From Patiria pectinifera (taxonomy: Eukaryota; Echinodermata; Asteroidea; Valvatida; Asterinidae), in the NCBI GenBank assembly GCA_029964075.1, contig CM057142.1, positions 31,870,392 through 31,934,391 of the forward strand: 64,000 nucleotides of DNA, given 5' to 3'. The notes beneath the pieces were generated by a model that ran no database searches, was not told the DNA's origin, and worked only from the letters and a program-made list of their open reading frames with translations. Each line of letters opens with the position of its first letter. Positions within the stretch are counted from its first letter, which is position 1. Positions 34,100-46,800 of this stretch are shown here, in pieces. The translations under genes were made by a program, and so were the position numbers.

Positions 34100-35008
34100 C
34101 TAATTTGATCCCCTTAATTAATTCATTAAGTTACCCTACAGCTAAATTAGTTACAACAAAGGGCGCGCCCCAAGCTTAAAAGAGGTCCAGCGCCCTCCCC
34201 CCCCCCCTCCTTTCCCCGCCACCTGGAAAGTTCGTTTTGGGTCCGCCCTTAATTGTACCGCCCTTATTATAGGCTGGTGCCCCCCCCCCCCTTCCCCGAC
34301 AAAATCCTGGCTAGTTTCGATTTTTGATTATTAAAAGAGCGGGGCACCTCAAATTTCCTCAGTGGCGATTTTGCCAACTGTTTATAATAGAGTCAGTATT
34401 TTGATATAAATGTGTTCAATCACGTGCAACACCTCTAACACTCATGCGATCCAATCAATGGCTTTAAATGGGAACTAGCTACCGGTCCCCATTTCATGGG
34501 AGTGGGAACCAGTCTACGAGCGAAGCTGAAACGGTGAAAGAATACTTTTTTTTAATTGATCTAATAAATTGCTTATAAATAATGCATAATTTTTAAATTA
34601 AAAAAATGCGATAAATATGCAACGAAATATTATATTTATGTTATTTGTAAAAGATATTAAATAATTGTATTAAAGAGTAAATTCAACATTTAAATCTATA
34701 ATTTTCGACAGAGGTTATTAAAGGTCACTTCTCAAGCTCCACGTACGTACGTGTTTACATTTGATGTGAAAAACTGTAATTGATGTTAGAATGTTACTTC
34801 TACATTTCAGGTAATCATAATAACATTTTAGAAAAACCACTTATTTAGAATATCAACTGTTGTCATTGTTAAACTATATGGATGTTTGAGTAAAAAAAGT
34901 AGTTTAAATTTTCGGAAAATTCCGATTTTGAAAGAAGAGTGATGATCCTCATTAAATTGGCGATCGTGAAGTAGTGTAGGGCCCCTGTATTGTTTTGATG
35001 AAATTCGA
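34100..35008. other. Intergenic stretch with C-rich element remnants
   Basis: C-runs with GTCCGCCCTTA near 34190-34300 look like eroded ends of the hAT-type family at 33575. From 34500 on the sequence is AT-rich with nothing recognised. Confidence 0.45.
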
Positions 35009-35381
35009 AGTGGCTATCGTTACGGCAGCCGTTGTTTAGCGCCCTCTACGATACTTTTTTGATACGCACGCAGGTATATAATTATTTGTTTCCCCACGTT
35101 TTAGCGAGCAGTGCGACAGCTCAGACGATAGAGGGTAGGATTTTGCACCGCGAGGTTGCGGGTTCGCATCTCAGTTTTGCACTCGAATTTTTTTCCTTTT
35201 CTAACCTGAGGCTTTGGAGGATTTTTTTAAAAAGGGAAATAAAGTCCGAATTTCATAACGTTCAAATTCACTTTTTTCCTTCTAATTTTATATTTTCTTC
35301 TCATGTTTTTATAAAAGTTGCAGTCTACCGTAACGATAGAAAATGGGAAATGCGTTACGGCTGCCGTAACGATAGCCACTG
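35009..35381. mobile_element. Inverted-repeat element with internal tRNA-like module
   Basis: Ends AGTGGCTATCGTTACGGC and GCCGTAACGATAGCCACT are mirror copies. Inside, 35104-35170 has an A-box-like GCTCAGACGATAGAGGG and a B-box-like GGGTTCGCATCTC. A partial relative of the right end lies at 16560-16620. Confidence 0.75.
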
Positions 35382-35953
35382 CGGATGAAATTAGAGTCAA
35401 AAATGTTTTTTATTGCTAAAAAAAAACACTTTACAATCAAAAGCAGAGTTTTGTCAATTCTAATGACACCCGTTTTTTAATTTTGAACAGATTCTTGGTG
35501 TAGAAAACACGATTTTCCTGCGCAGTTTGTGCCTTGCGATTCAGCGCACCGTGCGTGCTCACATAAGGACATAGCGCGGTGATCGCCATCTTTATTTTCG
35601 GATCGCCACGCTGTCATCGTCATTTTTAGCCCCAAATTTCCCTCAAAAAATCAAAACCCTGCCCTCGGCTCTATGACATACCTGTAGTGTTAATATTGAG
35701 AAGGTCGCCAACTAGTTTGGAAGGTCCAATAATTTTAAAGTGGATTTTGTTCCCTAATAGGAACCGGGCTCTACACTACACGATCGCCATTAAATTTATC
35801 TGTGTAGTGACAAGTGTGAGTGTGTCTGACACGTCTGACAATTTCTGAGTTTGATGTTGAGGACACCTCTATATTTCATTAGTCAAAACCCGACCACTTT
35901 CCTAAAAGATTAAGTTAGATGATATTCAACTCTAGTCTAGCCCCACTAATAGT

Positions 35954-36310
35954 GGGGTGCTGTGGTCCAATGGTTACGGTGTTCGACTCGTGTGCTGTGG
36001 TACACGGGTTCGAATCCTGACCGTGGGAACATGGTGCTTGTGCTCTTGAGCAAGGCACTTTACCACTATTGCTTCGTCCTTCGGATGGGACGCAAAGCCG
36101 TAGGTCCCGTGTGTTGTGTAATGCACGTTAAAGAACCCAGTAACACTTGTCGCTAAGAGAAGGGGTTCGCCCCGGTGTTTCTGGCAGTGGCCGCAGCACC
36201 TTGTAAACCCTGGTGCCACATAATGGGTTTCATATCTCTCATGTACTTCATTCATCTAATAATAGACATAACTCCCAGTACCTTGAGTACCTCAGTACTC
36301 CGTTGCGATA
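35954..36310 (+). repeat. tRNA-derived SINE, family S2, plus copy
   Basis: Head GGTGCTGTGGTCCAATGGTT and B-box GGGTTCGAATCC, then a conserved core (CTTCGGATGGGACG, GTAGGTCCCGTGTG, GCACGTTAAAGAACCC) and a tail of about 80 bp. The inverted copy is at 42458-42861. Similar cores are widespread in invertebrate SINEs. Confidence 0.85.
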
Positions 36311-36335
36311 ATGCCTGAATAGGTTTCTGCAATGT

Positions 36336-36368
36336 AGCCATACAGATACAGATACAGATACAGATACT
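36336..36368 (+). repeat. ACAGAT microsatellite
   Basis: The hexamer ACAGAT repeats five times just after the SINE at 35954-36310. Confidence 0.85.
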
Positions 36369-36720
36369 AATGTGGCCGTGATATTGCTGCATACTCCTAG
36401 AACTATGGGTATTAGGCCTACACGTAATACCCATAGATGGGCATATCAACTTGAACACGCTGTATACTCTGCGAATAATATTGAAGTGAGTTTTGGAGCG
36501 GCCACTGTATATTTGTACCCCAAGACTCACGTTTTGTTCACTTATTAAAAGTGTAAGGGTTGAATCGATCCCGATGGTGCAAAAAAAATGGTGAAAACAG
36601 TCCCCTTTCCATAACGAAGCTGCAGTTTGAGTTTTAACGTTTTAACTTGCACGCGAAGCGTTGTTGGTGTGACGTCAGAGACTTTTGGTCTGGGAACCGA
36701 CCACAGACACCTTCTTTATA

Positions 36721-37305
36721 GTGCATATCGTGGGTGGCGTCAGACCGGGCCAATCATGAGACCTGGTGATAAACGCTGCGGATAATTAGGTATTGCACTT
36801 ATACGATCCGGACATAGAGGAACTCATACCTGTTCGAAAACACGTTCATTTATCTAGAAATCTTCATCTATCTGGCCAAAAAATGACGATCAGTCATCAG
36901 CTATGGGCCAACGGCTGTGCGCGCTGCGCGCCCAACAAACCACGAGGTCATGAGCTGTGAAATGCATATTCATAGTCTTGCCCAAGCGCACCCGCATAAC
37001 TCGTCCGCCATTTTAAATTCCATGGGGGAACAATTTTGAGACAATATTCATGAGAGCTGATGACTGATCGTCATTTTTTTGGACAGGTTGGAGATTGTGA
37101 ACATGATGTAGGCTCAGGGAGAAAACGTGAAAAGACACTTGTTTTATTATCAGTTTTAAGTTCCACTTTTGTAATGTGTGTGATTTGTGTTCCTTAGATG
37201 AATTGGATTGAATGCGGACATTGGATGCAGTTACACGCACATGGCACTTAAACTGCTTTTCTGAGTCAGCTTGCCTCTTGGAAAAGCTTCCCATTGTGTT
37301 GCGTC
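36721..37305 (+). promoter_or_regulatory. GOLGA5 upstream region with inverted-repeat element
   Basis: The region holds a CCAAT-like motif (CCAATCA) near 36751 and a 27-bp inverted repeat whose arms lie at 36876-36902 and 37055-37082. Between the arms is CGCCATTTT, a motif common at transcription starts. The arms begin GGCCAAAAAA, like the MITE family found elsewhere in the window. The promoter itself is not located with certainty. Confidence 0.3.
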
Positions 37306-37879
37306 ATGGCCTGGATGTTCAGTAAGGCTGAAAACCTCTTAAACTCACTGGACCAGTCAGCAAATCAGGTTCTGAATACTTCAACACCGGATCAAGAAAA
37401 AAAGAGTTACGCAAACGGAGGTGCAGCTCTCCACCAGAACGATTTCACCGTCGGCGCCGGCAAGCAAAATGGCCAGGTCTCGTCGGGTCAGATGTCGACC
37501 TCTGCCAGTGCTTATAGCCTAACCCCCACCGACCTGGCCAACACGGCCAGCATCCGCCGGACGCCCAGCGAGAGCGCTCTGGGCTCCCCGGTGGCCCAGT
37601 CGAAGAGCCGCGGCTCCAAGCTCCGTACCGACCAGGACGACGAGAAACTCTTTGAATTCTTGAACAAACCGTCAACGGCCAGCACCGGCAGATCCTCACC
37701 ACTTGCCAGCGATCGACGGAGAGACAAAAAGAACACTGCTGCGAGCAGCGTGACAGGAAACACTGCAAGCAGACAGCACTCGAGACAATCCAGCACGTCG
37801 TCAACCATGTCATCCAAAAGTGCAAGGGTGGATGGGGTTGTAGTGGATAATTCCCCATCACCTACCACCGACAATCCAG
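37306..37879 (+). CDS. GOLGA5: GOLGA5 coding exon 1
   Basis: It encodes MAWMFSKAENLLNSLDQSAN and a long low-complexity stretch with many Ser, Thr and Arg (residues 1-192), including KLRTDQDDEKLFEFLNKP, a conserved golgin-84 block. The donor is CCAG|gtaggg and the exon ends in phase 1. It is GC-rich compared with its flanks. A non-ATG codon four codons upstream also opens the frame but is not needed. Confidence 0.95.
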
Positions 37880-40800
37880 GTAGGGCTTTATATTTTTAAA
37901 TTTTCTGGGCATCTTTTGGAAGTGATGAAAGCAGTAGTGATGCACTTTTGTTCTAGGCATTAAGGCCAAAAAAAACCCAATTGTTCTGCTTCCGGTTTCC
38001 CTACCTACCCTATTCTGACAGCCCCGACCCTAATTCTTTTTTGGAAAAATGAGGAAAAAACACCTAAAACCATCACTTTATACCTTTTACCCTTGACTAC
38101 ACGCAGATGCCTCCATATGATCGTACACAAAAAAAATTTGGTAAAAAAAAAAATTCCCTACCTACCTACCCTATATTCGAATGTCTTGTAATCGGAAGCA
38201 GAAAGATATTTTTTTTGGCCTAATACATGCATCTCGCTATATGGCAACCGTATGTTTGACATGCTCCTGCAGACTTATAGTTTAGTCTGGTAAAATGTAT
38301 GCACTTTTTTTCATGGAGAATTATATCATGGTTTTAAATCCATAAAGTCTTAACTTCCTTAACCCTAACTCCCTAGGCATTTTGCTACTGCTTCCATGTA
38401 AATAAGGCATACAGCCTTAATCCTGCAAAATCCTCCATTACCGTTATTTCTTGAATGTGGTCCTTGGAGGGGTGACCACTGCCTCAATCCTGCAAAATCC
38501 TCCAGCAAAGCAGCAATCACTGTCAATATGTAGAGGCAGAGCCAGTGACATCCTGGAGCAGTGCGGAGTATTTCAAGTATAATCTAGGTTTTAATTTATG
38601 CCCGGCTTAGCATAAACAACTCAAAGTCCGGCCCAAGACCTTGACACAGTGTATCCTTCAAAAGCAGCCACACATTTTTGCCATAGCCTCAATCCTGCTA
38701 AATCCCCCATTTTGCAAAGAGGATTTTGAAGGATTTGGGAAGGTTAGGGTCAAGTGCCACATTATAATAGGCAACCTCACTCTTTTTTAATAAAATAAGA
38801 ATTGTTCACAGAAATATCTACATGTACAGTGTCACCACAAAATTGACGTCCTATCTGGTATGTTGGACTTGCCACAAAGTTATGTGCCAAATTTCCCATT
38901 CTGTACTTCATGATGCCCACGACATTTAAAATGTGTCAGTTTGAGGTAAGAGAGACGATATGTATCTCAAAATCTTGGACCAATGTCTTGACTGCAGTGC
39001 TACTGTCAGTTGGTGATGACCAGCCAGACAGCACCGAGCCACCTGTGATCAACAACATCTCGGACAGTGACCGCTCGGATGGCCCAGACGAGGGGCCGTC
39101 CTACCCATCAGCCCCCAGCCAAGAGGGGCACAACATGAGGGATGAACAGTCTCACCAGCTGTCCTCCCTGGAGCTGGAAAACAAGTTACTCAAGAACGAG
39201 GTGGGGTCTTTAAACCAGGAGATGGCGTCTGCCCTGGCCAGGGCACGCAAGGCACAAGAAGGTAGGTTCTTCCTCATCAGTAGACTATTCCATTAGCTCT
39301 CCTATGCAAACATACGTTCTGTGCCAAGTAGTCCTTTCAGTCAATCAAGTGACTGTTTTCAACAGTTAAGAATTACCAGCCTTCATAGAGCTGGATTCAC
39401 TGGCTGGGACTGTTTATGTAACATGATACAGATTTCCTTGGCTGTGGGTAATTGATAAGCAAGCTGTGCCCACAACTTGCCTGCTTTGTGTGTTCATGGT
39501 CTGTTGGGTTTGACTAGTCACAGTGCTTGCTTGTCATATGATCTAACTGCTGGTGACTAGCCTTTGTTAAAAGTATAGCAGGGGAAATGGATGCAAATTT
39601 TGGCTGTCTGTGACTGTTTAAATAGCCCCATGATGTTTTGACCAATCACAGTCATGACTACTTTCTGTCAATGCTTGAACTCGCCAATTCACAATTTCAT
39701 CGAATTATTAAAGAACGAACTACTAACGGAAATTTCCAAAATTGCATCTTTAGATGCATCTTTGGAAATGACCTTCTTTTATTGTTTCTTCAAAATGACA
39801 GCATGCCAGAAGGAATAATTTCACAGGGAATTTAGTGCCATTACTATCTTTAAACCAATTATGCTTTTCAACTATAATTTTGTCAATACTTTTTGGATAG
39901 CTGCAAATGATATACTCTACCTTTAATTTCACAGGGAATTTAGTGCCATTACATGTACTATCTTTAAACCAAGTATGCTTTTCTGCAATAATTTTGTCAC
40001 TTAACTTTTTGGATAGCTGCAAATGATATACTCTACCTTGAAATCCAACACTTTCTAAAAACTTGTCTTCCGAGTAATACTGTGTGAAGCAAACCCCAGA
40101 AGAATATTCTTGGAAGAACCGACAGATTCAAGATTCAGGACTGAGAACATAATTCACATGTGAACCTAGGTGGGAGTAGGATATGGGCCATGGAGATGGA
40201 AGGCGAGGAAAGGACATCTTGCAGTGAGATATTTATTCCCCCTTGCCCCTTGTTCTAATCACTTCTAAGAGCTGCAGCAGGTGAAGTCAGAGATGCAGCG
40301 ACGCCAGCAGCAGATGTCCAGCAGCGACACCATCATCCGACAGCTGCAGGCCCGGGAGGAAGACTTGACCGAGGAGCTGGGTGCCAAGAACTCCCAGCTG
40401 GCCGTCCTGCGGGTGCGTCTACAGGAGGCAGACGGAGAGCTGAAGGCCAAAACCAGGCAGCTGGATGGGCTACAGTCAGAGAGGGACAGGTGAGTACTCA
40501 GGGGCCCCCAAATACACACTTGGACCAAGTCCACTGGAAGGGCCTTTTTACACAGACGCAGGGTAACAGAAAGTGGAAACGAAAAAGCAGCATATTGCGC
40601 AGTAGTAAACATTTGCAGTAGTGTGCACAATATTGAAAGGTTCATTGGACAATGTCGTGACTAGCTCCATAATGTCAACTTCATTACCACCTTTTTTTCA
40701 AAAAAATTAGGCCTTTTCACACTAGAGCCTCTCAACCTGGGCTGAACTCAACCCTGGGAGAACCAATGCCGCTGAGGGTCGAGTTTTTAAATTTTCAACC

Positions 40801-43800
40801 CCGCTTTCAACCCGGCATCGTTTTAGACTTATTTCATGCAATCTAAGCTTATTTCACTCGGTTCCTACTGTCTGGAACCCTGGCAAGAGTTTAAACCCAG
40901 GTTGAAAATCTCAATACCTGGTCTGGAGCAGGGTTGAGTTAAACCTGGGGTGAAAGCAATCTCAGGGTTGGTGCGGGTTTGAAAATCTTCAATGTGAAAC
41001 GCTGCATGTCTTCAAAACTGCGTCAACCCCCCGTCAACCCGGAAATTTTTCTAGTATGAAAAGGCCAATTGAAACCAGTACATTTGCCTTTTTTTAACCA
41101 GTGCCGATTCCAGATACTGCTCACAGTGTAATGTTGGGTTGAATTGCTCTACAACAATGTCCCTGCCTGAGATTACTGTCAGAAAGTCTGATTGCTGCAT
41201 GTAGCTAGGTTTATCATGGGACCACTGATATCTCATATATTACAATGAGTACATGTACTGTATTCAGTGGCTTTGGCTTATATCTAAATCAAGTCAATTT
41301 TGTCATTTCGAAATTACTTCATCTTCCCTAATAGTTTTCCTTTTTAAATCTCTTTCATAATTCATGTACAGAATCCTCCGAGACCACAGCGATGCAAGTG
41401 GCGTCCACAGTAACGCCTTGGACTCTGTCAAGGACAGACTCGGTGAGACAGAGTCCTTATTGAAGAGAGAGCAGGATGCCTATAAAACTGCACAGGTAAG
41501 ATCTATGTGACCACCATGAATATGCATAAGCATAAAAGTACTTACTTTTATGCATATTCATGAGCTATTCACTAGTCACCCAGTCTCAAGCTAAATGAAC
41601 AGCTGTTAAATAAACTGTGACAAGGACAATTTGTGGTTTATTCTGTGTTAACTTACAGCTGTCCTTGTGATTTGGCATGCGACTTTCTTGACTGACTTAC
41701 TTGGCGGGGGAGTGTGGCCTAGTGGTCAGGGTTTGTGACTCATGATCAGAGGGTCAGGGGTTCGAATCTAGCCGCTGGCGTTATGTTGTGTCCTTGGGCA
41801 AGCTACTTCATGTCCACTTGCCTCTCTCCACCCAGGAGTATAAATGGGTAACGGCATTAGCTGGGGAGTAACCTGCAATGGATAAGTATCCTGTAATGGA
41901 TTAGTATCCCGTCCAGGGGAATAGAAATATTCTCAAGTCGTTTCATGCTACTGAAAACGGAGATAAACGCCGGCCTGATGGTCCACATTGGCTCGTGACA
42001 GACTATACTTTCACTTTTTACTTACTTGACTGATTTGACATTTGACACATTAGCACCTTTTACAGCAATGAGCACAACCATAACATTGGGCCCAGGAGTG
42101 AAATGCACAGACCTTCTAAACACAGAAATTCGGTAAACATAGAAAATATCTGCTTTGCAAAAACAGGTTATCAGGGAAAATGTCATGCAGTGCATATCAC
42201 CATGAGTCGTACTAAGCCGTTTGGTGCTTATGCACATACAATTTGCTAAGCAATATTTTTGGATTAACTAAGCAACTGTATGAAACTTGGTACAGGTCTG
42301 ACAACTTCACTCTCTTGTTTTTTTTTTTCCAGGTTGAGTTTATGGAGAGGCAAGGGAAGCTGGAATCAGAACAGCAGAACCTGGCCGAAGCACTGACTTC
42401 ATCACAGAAGAAATACCATGAAGAAAAGAGTATCCTTGACTGTAGATACATAGTTAATACCGGAGTCTTATATAGCGCACGTATCTACCAACAATTAGGT
42501 ACTCAAGGCGCTGGAAATTATGTCTATTATTAAAGACAGGTAAATGAAGATTATGAGAAATATGAGACCCATTATGTAGCACCTTATAAGGGTTTACAAG
42601 GTGCTGCGGCGCACTTTGCAGCCACTGCCAGAAACACCGGGGCAAACCCCTTCTCTTAACGATAAGTGTTACTGGGTTCTTTAACGTACATTACACAATA
42701 CACGGGACCTACGGCTTTACATCCCATCCGAAGGACGAAGCAATAATGGTAAAGTGCCCTGCTCAAGAGCACAAGCACCATGTTCCCATTGTCAGGATTC
42801 GAACTCATGTACCACGGCACACGAGTCGAACACCATAACCATTGAACCACAGCACCCCACACAGTTGACATAAACTGAAGTTGAGGTAAACTGGAGTTGA
42901 GGAAGTTGGCCTAGTGGTATTATATCCAGGCATGCTATCAATTCTATCATGAAGGCCCCCTTCAATGGCAACAGCATTGTGCTGGCTATTGTTCAGAGAA
43001 TCTGTCACTGGGCAGTTGCTTTGCACCTTAGGCTGCACATTGGCTTCTCCATTGAAGGGATCCTTGTGAGTGTATAGTCATTACATGCCCGGATTTGTCT
43101 ATACCCTGCCCCATCCTCATAATGTGATAACTTTTAAATAGGCATGACATTTTGCAGAGTTTAGGCCAAAAAAAAAATAGTCGGTCTCTGGTCAGCGTGC
43201 GTCAATTTTAATCATGCGTGTCAATCTGTTTTCTTCTTCAAATTTTCCGCGGTAGCTACAACAGCGATCTCTATTGCCGCACAACCTCAAATTTGTGTGC
43301 CAAGGAGCACCAAGGAATGGGAAAATTGCACAAAGGCAAGTGATGGAGGGCACCAAGGCAAATTATGGAGGACACCAATGTATATGAGGACACAACAAAA
43401 GCAAAATAGTATCCACCTCGTCTGTACAATCCAAGCTTGAAAAAAAAAGCTGAACCCCCCCCCCCCAAAAAAAAACGCGTCGCCGTATCAATCCGGAACT
43501 TTGGTCTGACCAGAGACCGACTATTTTTTTTTTTTGGCCTTAGTCTGAATTCAGACTTTTTGAATCTAGAGAGAAAAACATTATCAGTATCGAAAGAAAA
43601 ATATCCGTCTTTCAGACCTTTCATTCCATTTTCAGACTTTTAAAAAAATTGACAATCTTATCCCTGTAGATAAATCCCACTTAAGGTTTCACATGGTGGA
43701 CACGATCAATGAATGGGAGGTTTGCGGTAACACCATGTGAATGAAAGATATCTCTTAGTGAGTTGTGTGGTTCTGAGAAGAAACAGTTGGTTTAACTGGA

Positions 43801-46800
43801 CGTTTCGAACAGTATGCTCTGCTCGTCATCATCCCTGTAACTTGTACAGTAAAGATTAAAATAAATATCATCTAATGAACCACAAAGAGAAACTAGGGGT
43901 TTCCTTTAAGGTTTATTTAATGATTTGAAACACTGCGAGTGATCACCAGCTGCCGTTTGTCATGTTGGTAGCATTAATGCAAGTTCATGCTCGACACAAA
44001 AGCAAACATGTACAGGAATTTGTGACGTCTCGGCCAGTATTTGCACTGTGAATTTGAAAAAGTTGAACACATTTTAACTCTGGTGAATTTCTAAGCAATT
44101 TTTTCCTGAAGTCAAACTTGCATTCACATTCGTGTGAAGTATGGATCGGCCTGTACTAATGTTGTAAGCACTGTGACTTTGGACTCGATCCCCAGCCACA
44201 TGGCGCACATTGGTTTGTGGCTTCACACTTTGCGCATCTTGATCCAAGACGTTGACAAATTTGTAGACACTCAATACAGGGCTGAAGTGTTTGCTACGGA
44301 GGTTGTAGGTTCCAATCCCTCACCAGTCACTTTGCATATTCCTTAGCCTCCCTTTGTGACAGGCAACTCACATCAGTTGGCCCAGCAACTCAAGACAGCC
44401 AAGAGCCACCTGGAGACGGCCAAGGAGGAGCTTGCTGATTACAAACAGAAGGCCACCAGGATACTCCAGGTAGGAAAGTGCTATACTGTCCTCGGATTGC
44501 TTGACTTCTTAGTTTTTCTTTGATTTTTGTTGGTAAAGACATAATATTCATGCCATCGGAAACGATGACATATCAACTCCCCTTTTCAAAATTGAATAGC
44601 CTGTGTGATTGGCACATGTATCATCTATTATGTAACTGACATACAGATCCTTGTCATTTGATTGGTGGAACTCACATCACGTGACATTCGTTATTGCTCC
44701 CATTCACGCCGGGCTTAAAAAGTCCCATTCGCCCATGGGGAATGGGAAATACTATTCAACAGTTAGGTTTGTTCCATTGACTCGGTATTTGTGTGCAAAT
44801 GCATGCTGGTGTGCGCGTTCAGCGTTGCGCGTAGCGCGTATTGGTCCAGAAAGCCAGCGCTACAGTGTTGGGTTCAAACATTTTCGTGAAGGGGTGGTTT
44901 GGAAGAGAGAAATACATTCTGCACCGATTCGTATTGAAATAAAAGTTCAAATATATCAAATGACAAGGATCTATATGTCAGTATAAAACAAATATTTAGT
45001 GGCTTTAAATTGTGAAATGGGAGGAATATCATCGCTTGGAAAAATCTTGACTTTTCCTGTTCTTTGCCTTTGAAATGGAAAAGTCCAGATTTTACCTTGC
45101 GATGATATTCCTCCCATTTCACCCTGAGCCACTCAATATTTGTACACAAGCACATAATTACAGGAAACTCCCGTTTAGTCAAATCTCAAGGGAATGGATA
45201 AAACATTAGAGGTATGTTCGGAGTTTGAGTAAAGCAAGGTTCCCAACTTTTCTCCAGTCAAGTCATCTCCTTGTACACGTATGTACATGAAGGGCTTCCA
45301 CTGTAACTCGCTATGCAATGGACATGAACTATTTGGCACACTTTCGTTTTCTCAGATTTCATATTGTTTTTACCTAAAACATGACATTATCACAATGCAG
45401 CATGCACACTGCATCCCAACGTGAAAAGACGAAGTCATTGGGCAGTAATGTCTCGTGAAAAAAAGTTTTGCTTTGTTGTTTTCGCTTCTTTAAGACCGTT
45501 TTGGCAGCATTTTCTATGGACTGGCCATACAAAAATTCGAGTTAAACGGAGATACTGGTGCAGGCACTTCGCGTTTCGGGGGTTTTCATGTACATAACAT
45601 CCTATTCTCTTGACGGGAATGGATTATTACTTCGAGACAAACAGAGTTTCAAGTTATCCGAGTTTGAGTTAAAGAGAGTTCACTGTCTAGCGTTTTCTAT
45701 AATTAATCTCCAGTCCAAAGACAAGCTAATAGCCAGCCTCAAGGATGGTGCCAGCCCCAGCGAGGGATCAGCCACATCCGGGATAGAGCTTGAAGAGCTC
45801 AGGAATGAGAGGGATAGCTTGTGGGAGGAGCTACAGATGGCAAATGGGAGGATGCAGCAACTCAGGAGCGAATTGCAGGTAATGACCTTCAGTTGATTGG
45901 GAGGTTTGAGGTTCAGTTGTGTAGTGATGTTATGGTTAAATGGTTATTTGAATAAATTAGTTCATGGCACTTTGTTTAGAGGAACATAGGATCATATGCA
46001 TTGATCTGATTGAAATCAACCGATTTAAGGGATATTAAATCATAGTAGACATCGTCCCGCTGAGCTGTTCAATGATTTGTGTCCAAATTTTGCAGGAGTT
46101 GGAAGCCATGCAGCAGTCAGAATCCGACACGGCCCAGGACCAGATCCGGGACTTGGAAGACCAACTGACGACCAGCCAGCAGCAGCTGCGGGAGGTGGAG
46201 ACGGACCTGCGACAGAAGGGGGAGGAGCTTAGATACGTGGAGGCGGAGAGCCACAAGACCAAGATGAGCCTGCAGACCAGGCTTCAGGACAGGGAAGAGG
46301 AGATTCAGAAACTGAGAAACCAGGTACGGACAAATTAAATTAGACTCGCTCTGAGTCTAGAAGATAAAAAAAAATAGATATTGATCCCTATCTACTTCTG
46401 TTTTTATTATTATTAATGAAACCAAGAATCCCCAAAAGTACCCAATGAATATGTGGATAGAAGACATTGAAGTCCTTGAGAAGGAATCCATGTGCACTGA
46501 TTAAAAAATGGCAATCAGATGTTGTTCAAATTCAAACATAGTTTAAGGGGTAAGTTATAATGAAAAAAAAAGCCATGGCAGTGCAAAATGTTTTATACAC
46601 ATCGATATTAGGTTTTGCCCTTCACCGACGTATAAACACTGTATACTCAGTGTGTTACGTGCCGAGTGAAAGTTGGAAAAAATCGCTCGGGTGGGACTCA
46701 AACCCACGACCTGTTTTCTAGTGCAGACGTCTTACCACTCGACCACCGAGCTTGCGGGATCGGTTGGATGGTTCGAATCTGATGTACATGTAGCAGCGGG

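Noticed and set aside
37445..37874. Long minus-strand open frames opposite GOLGA5 exon 1
   Set aside because: They are antisense shadows of a GC-rich coding exon.
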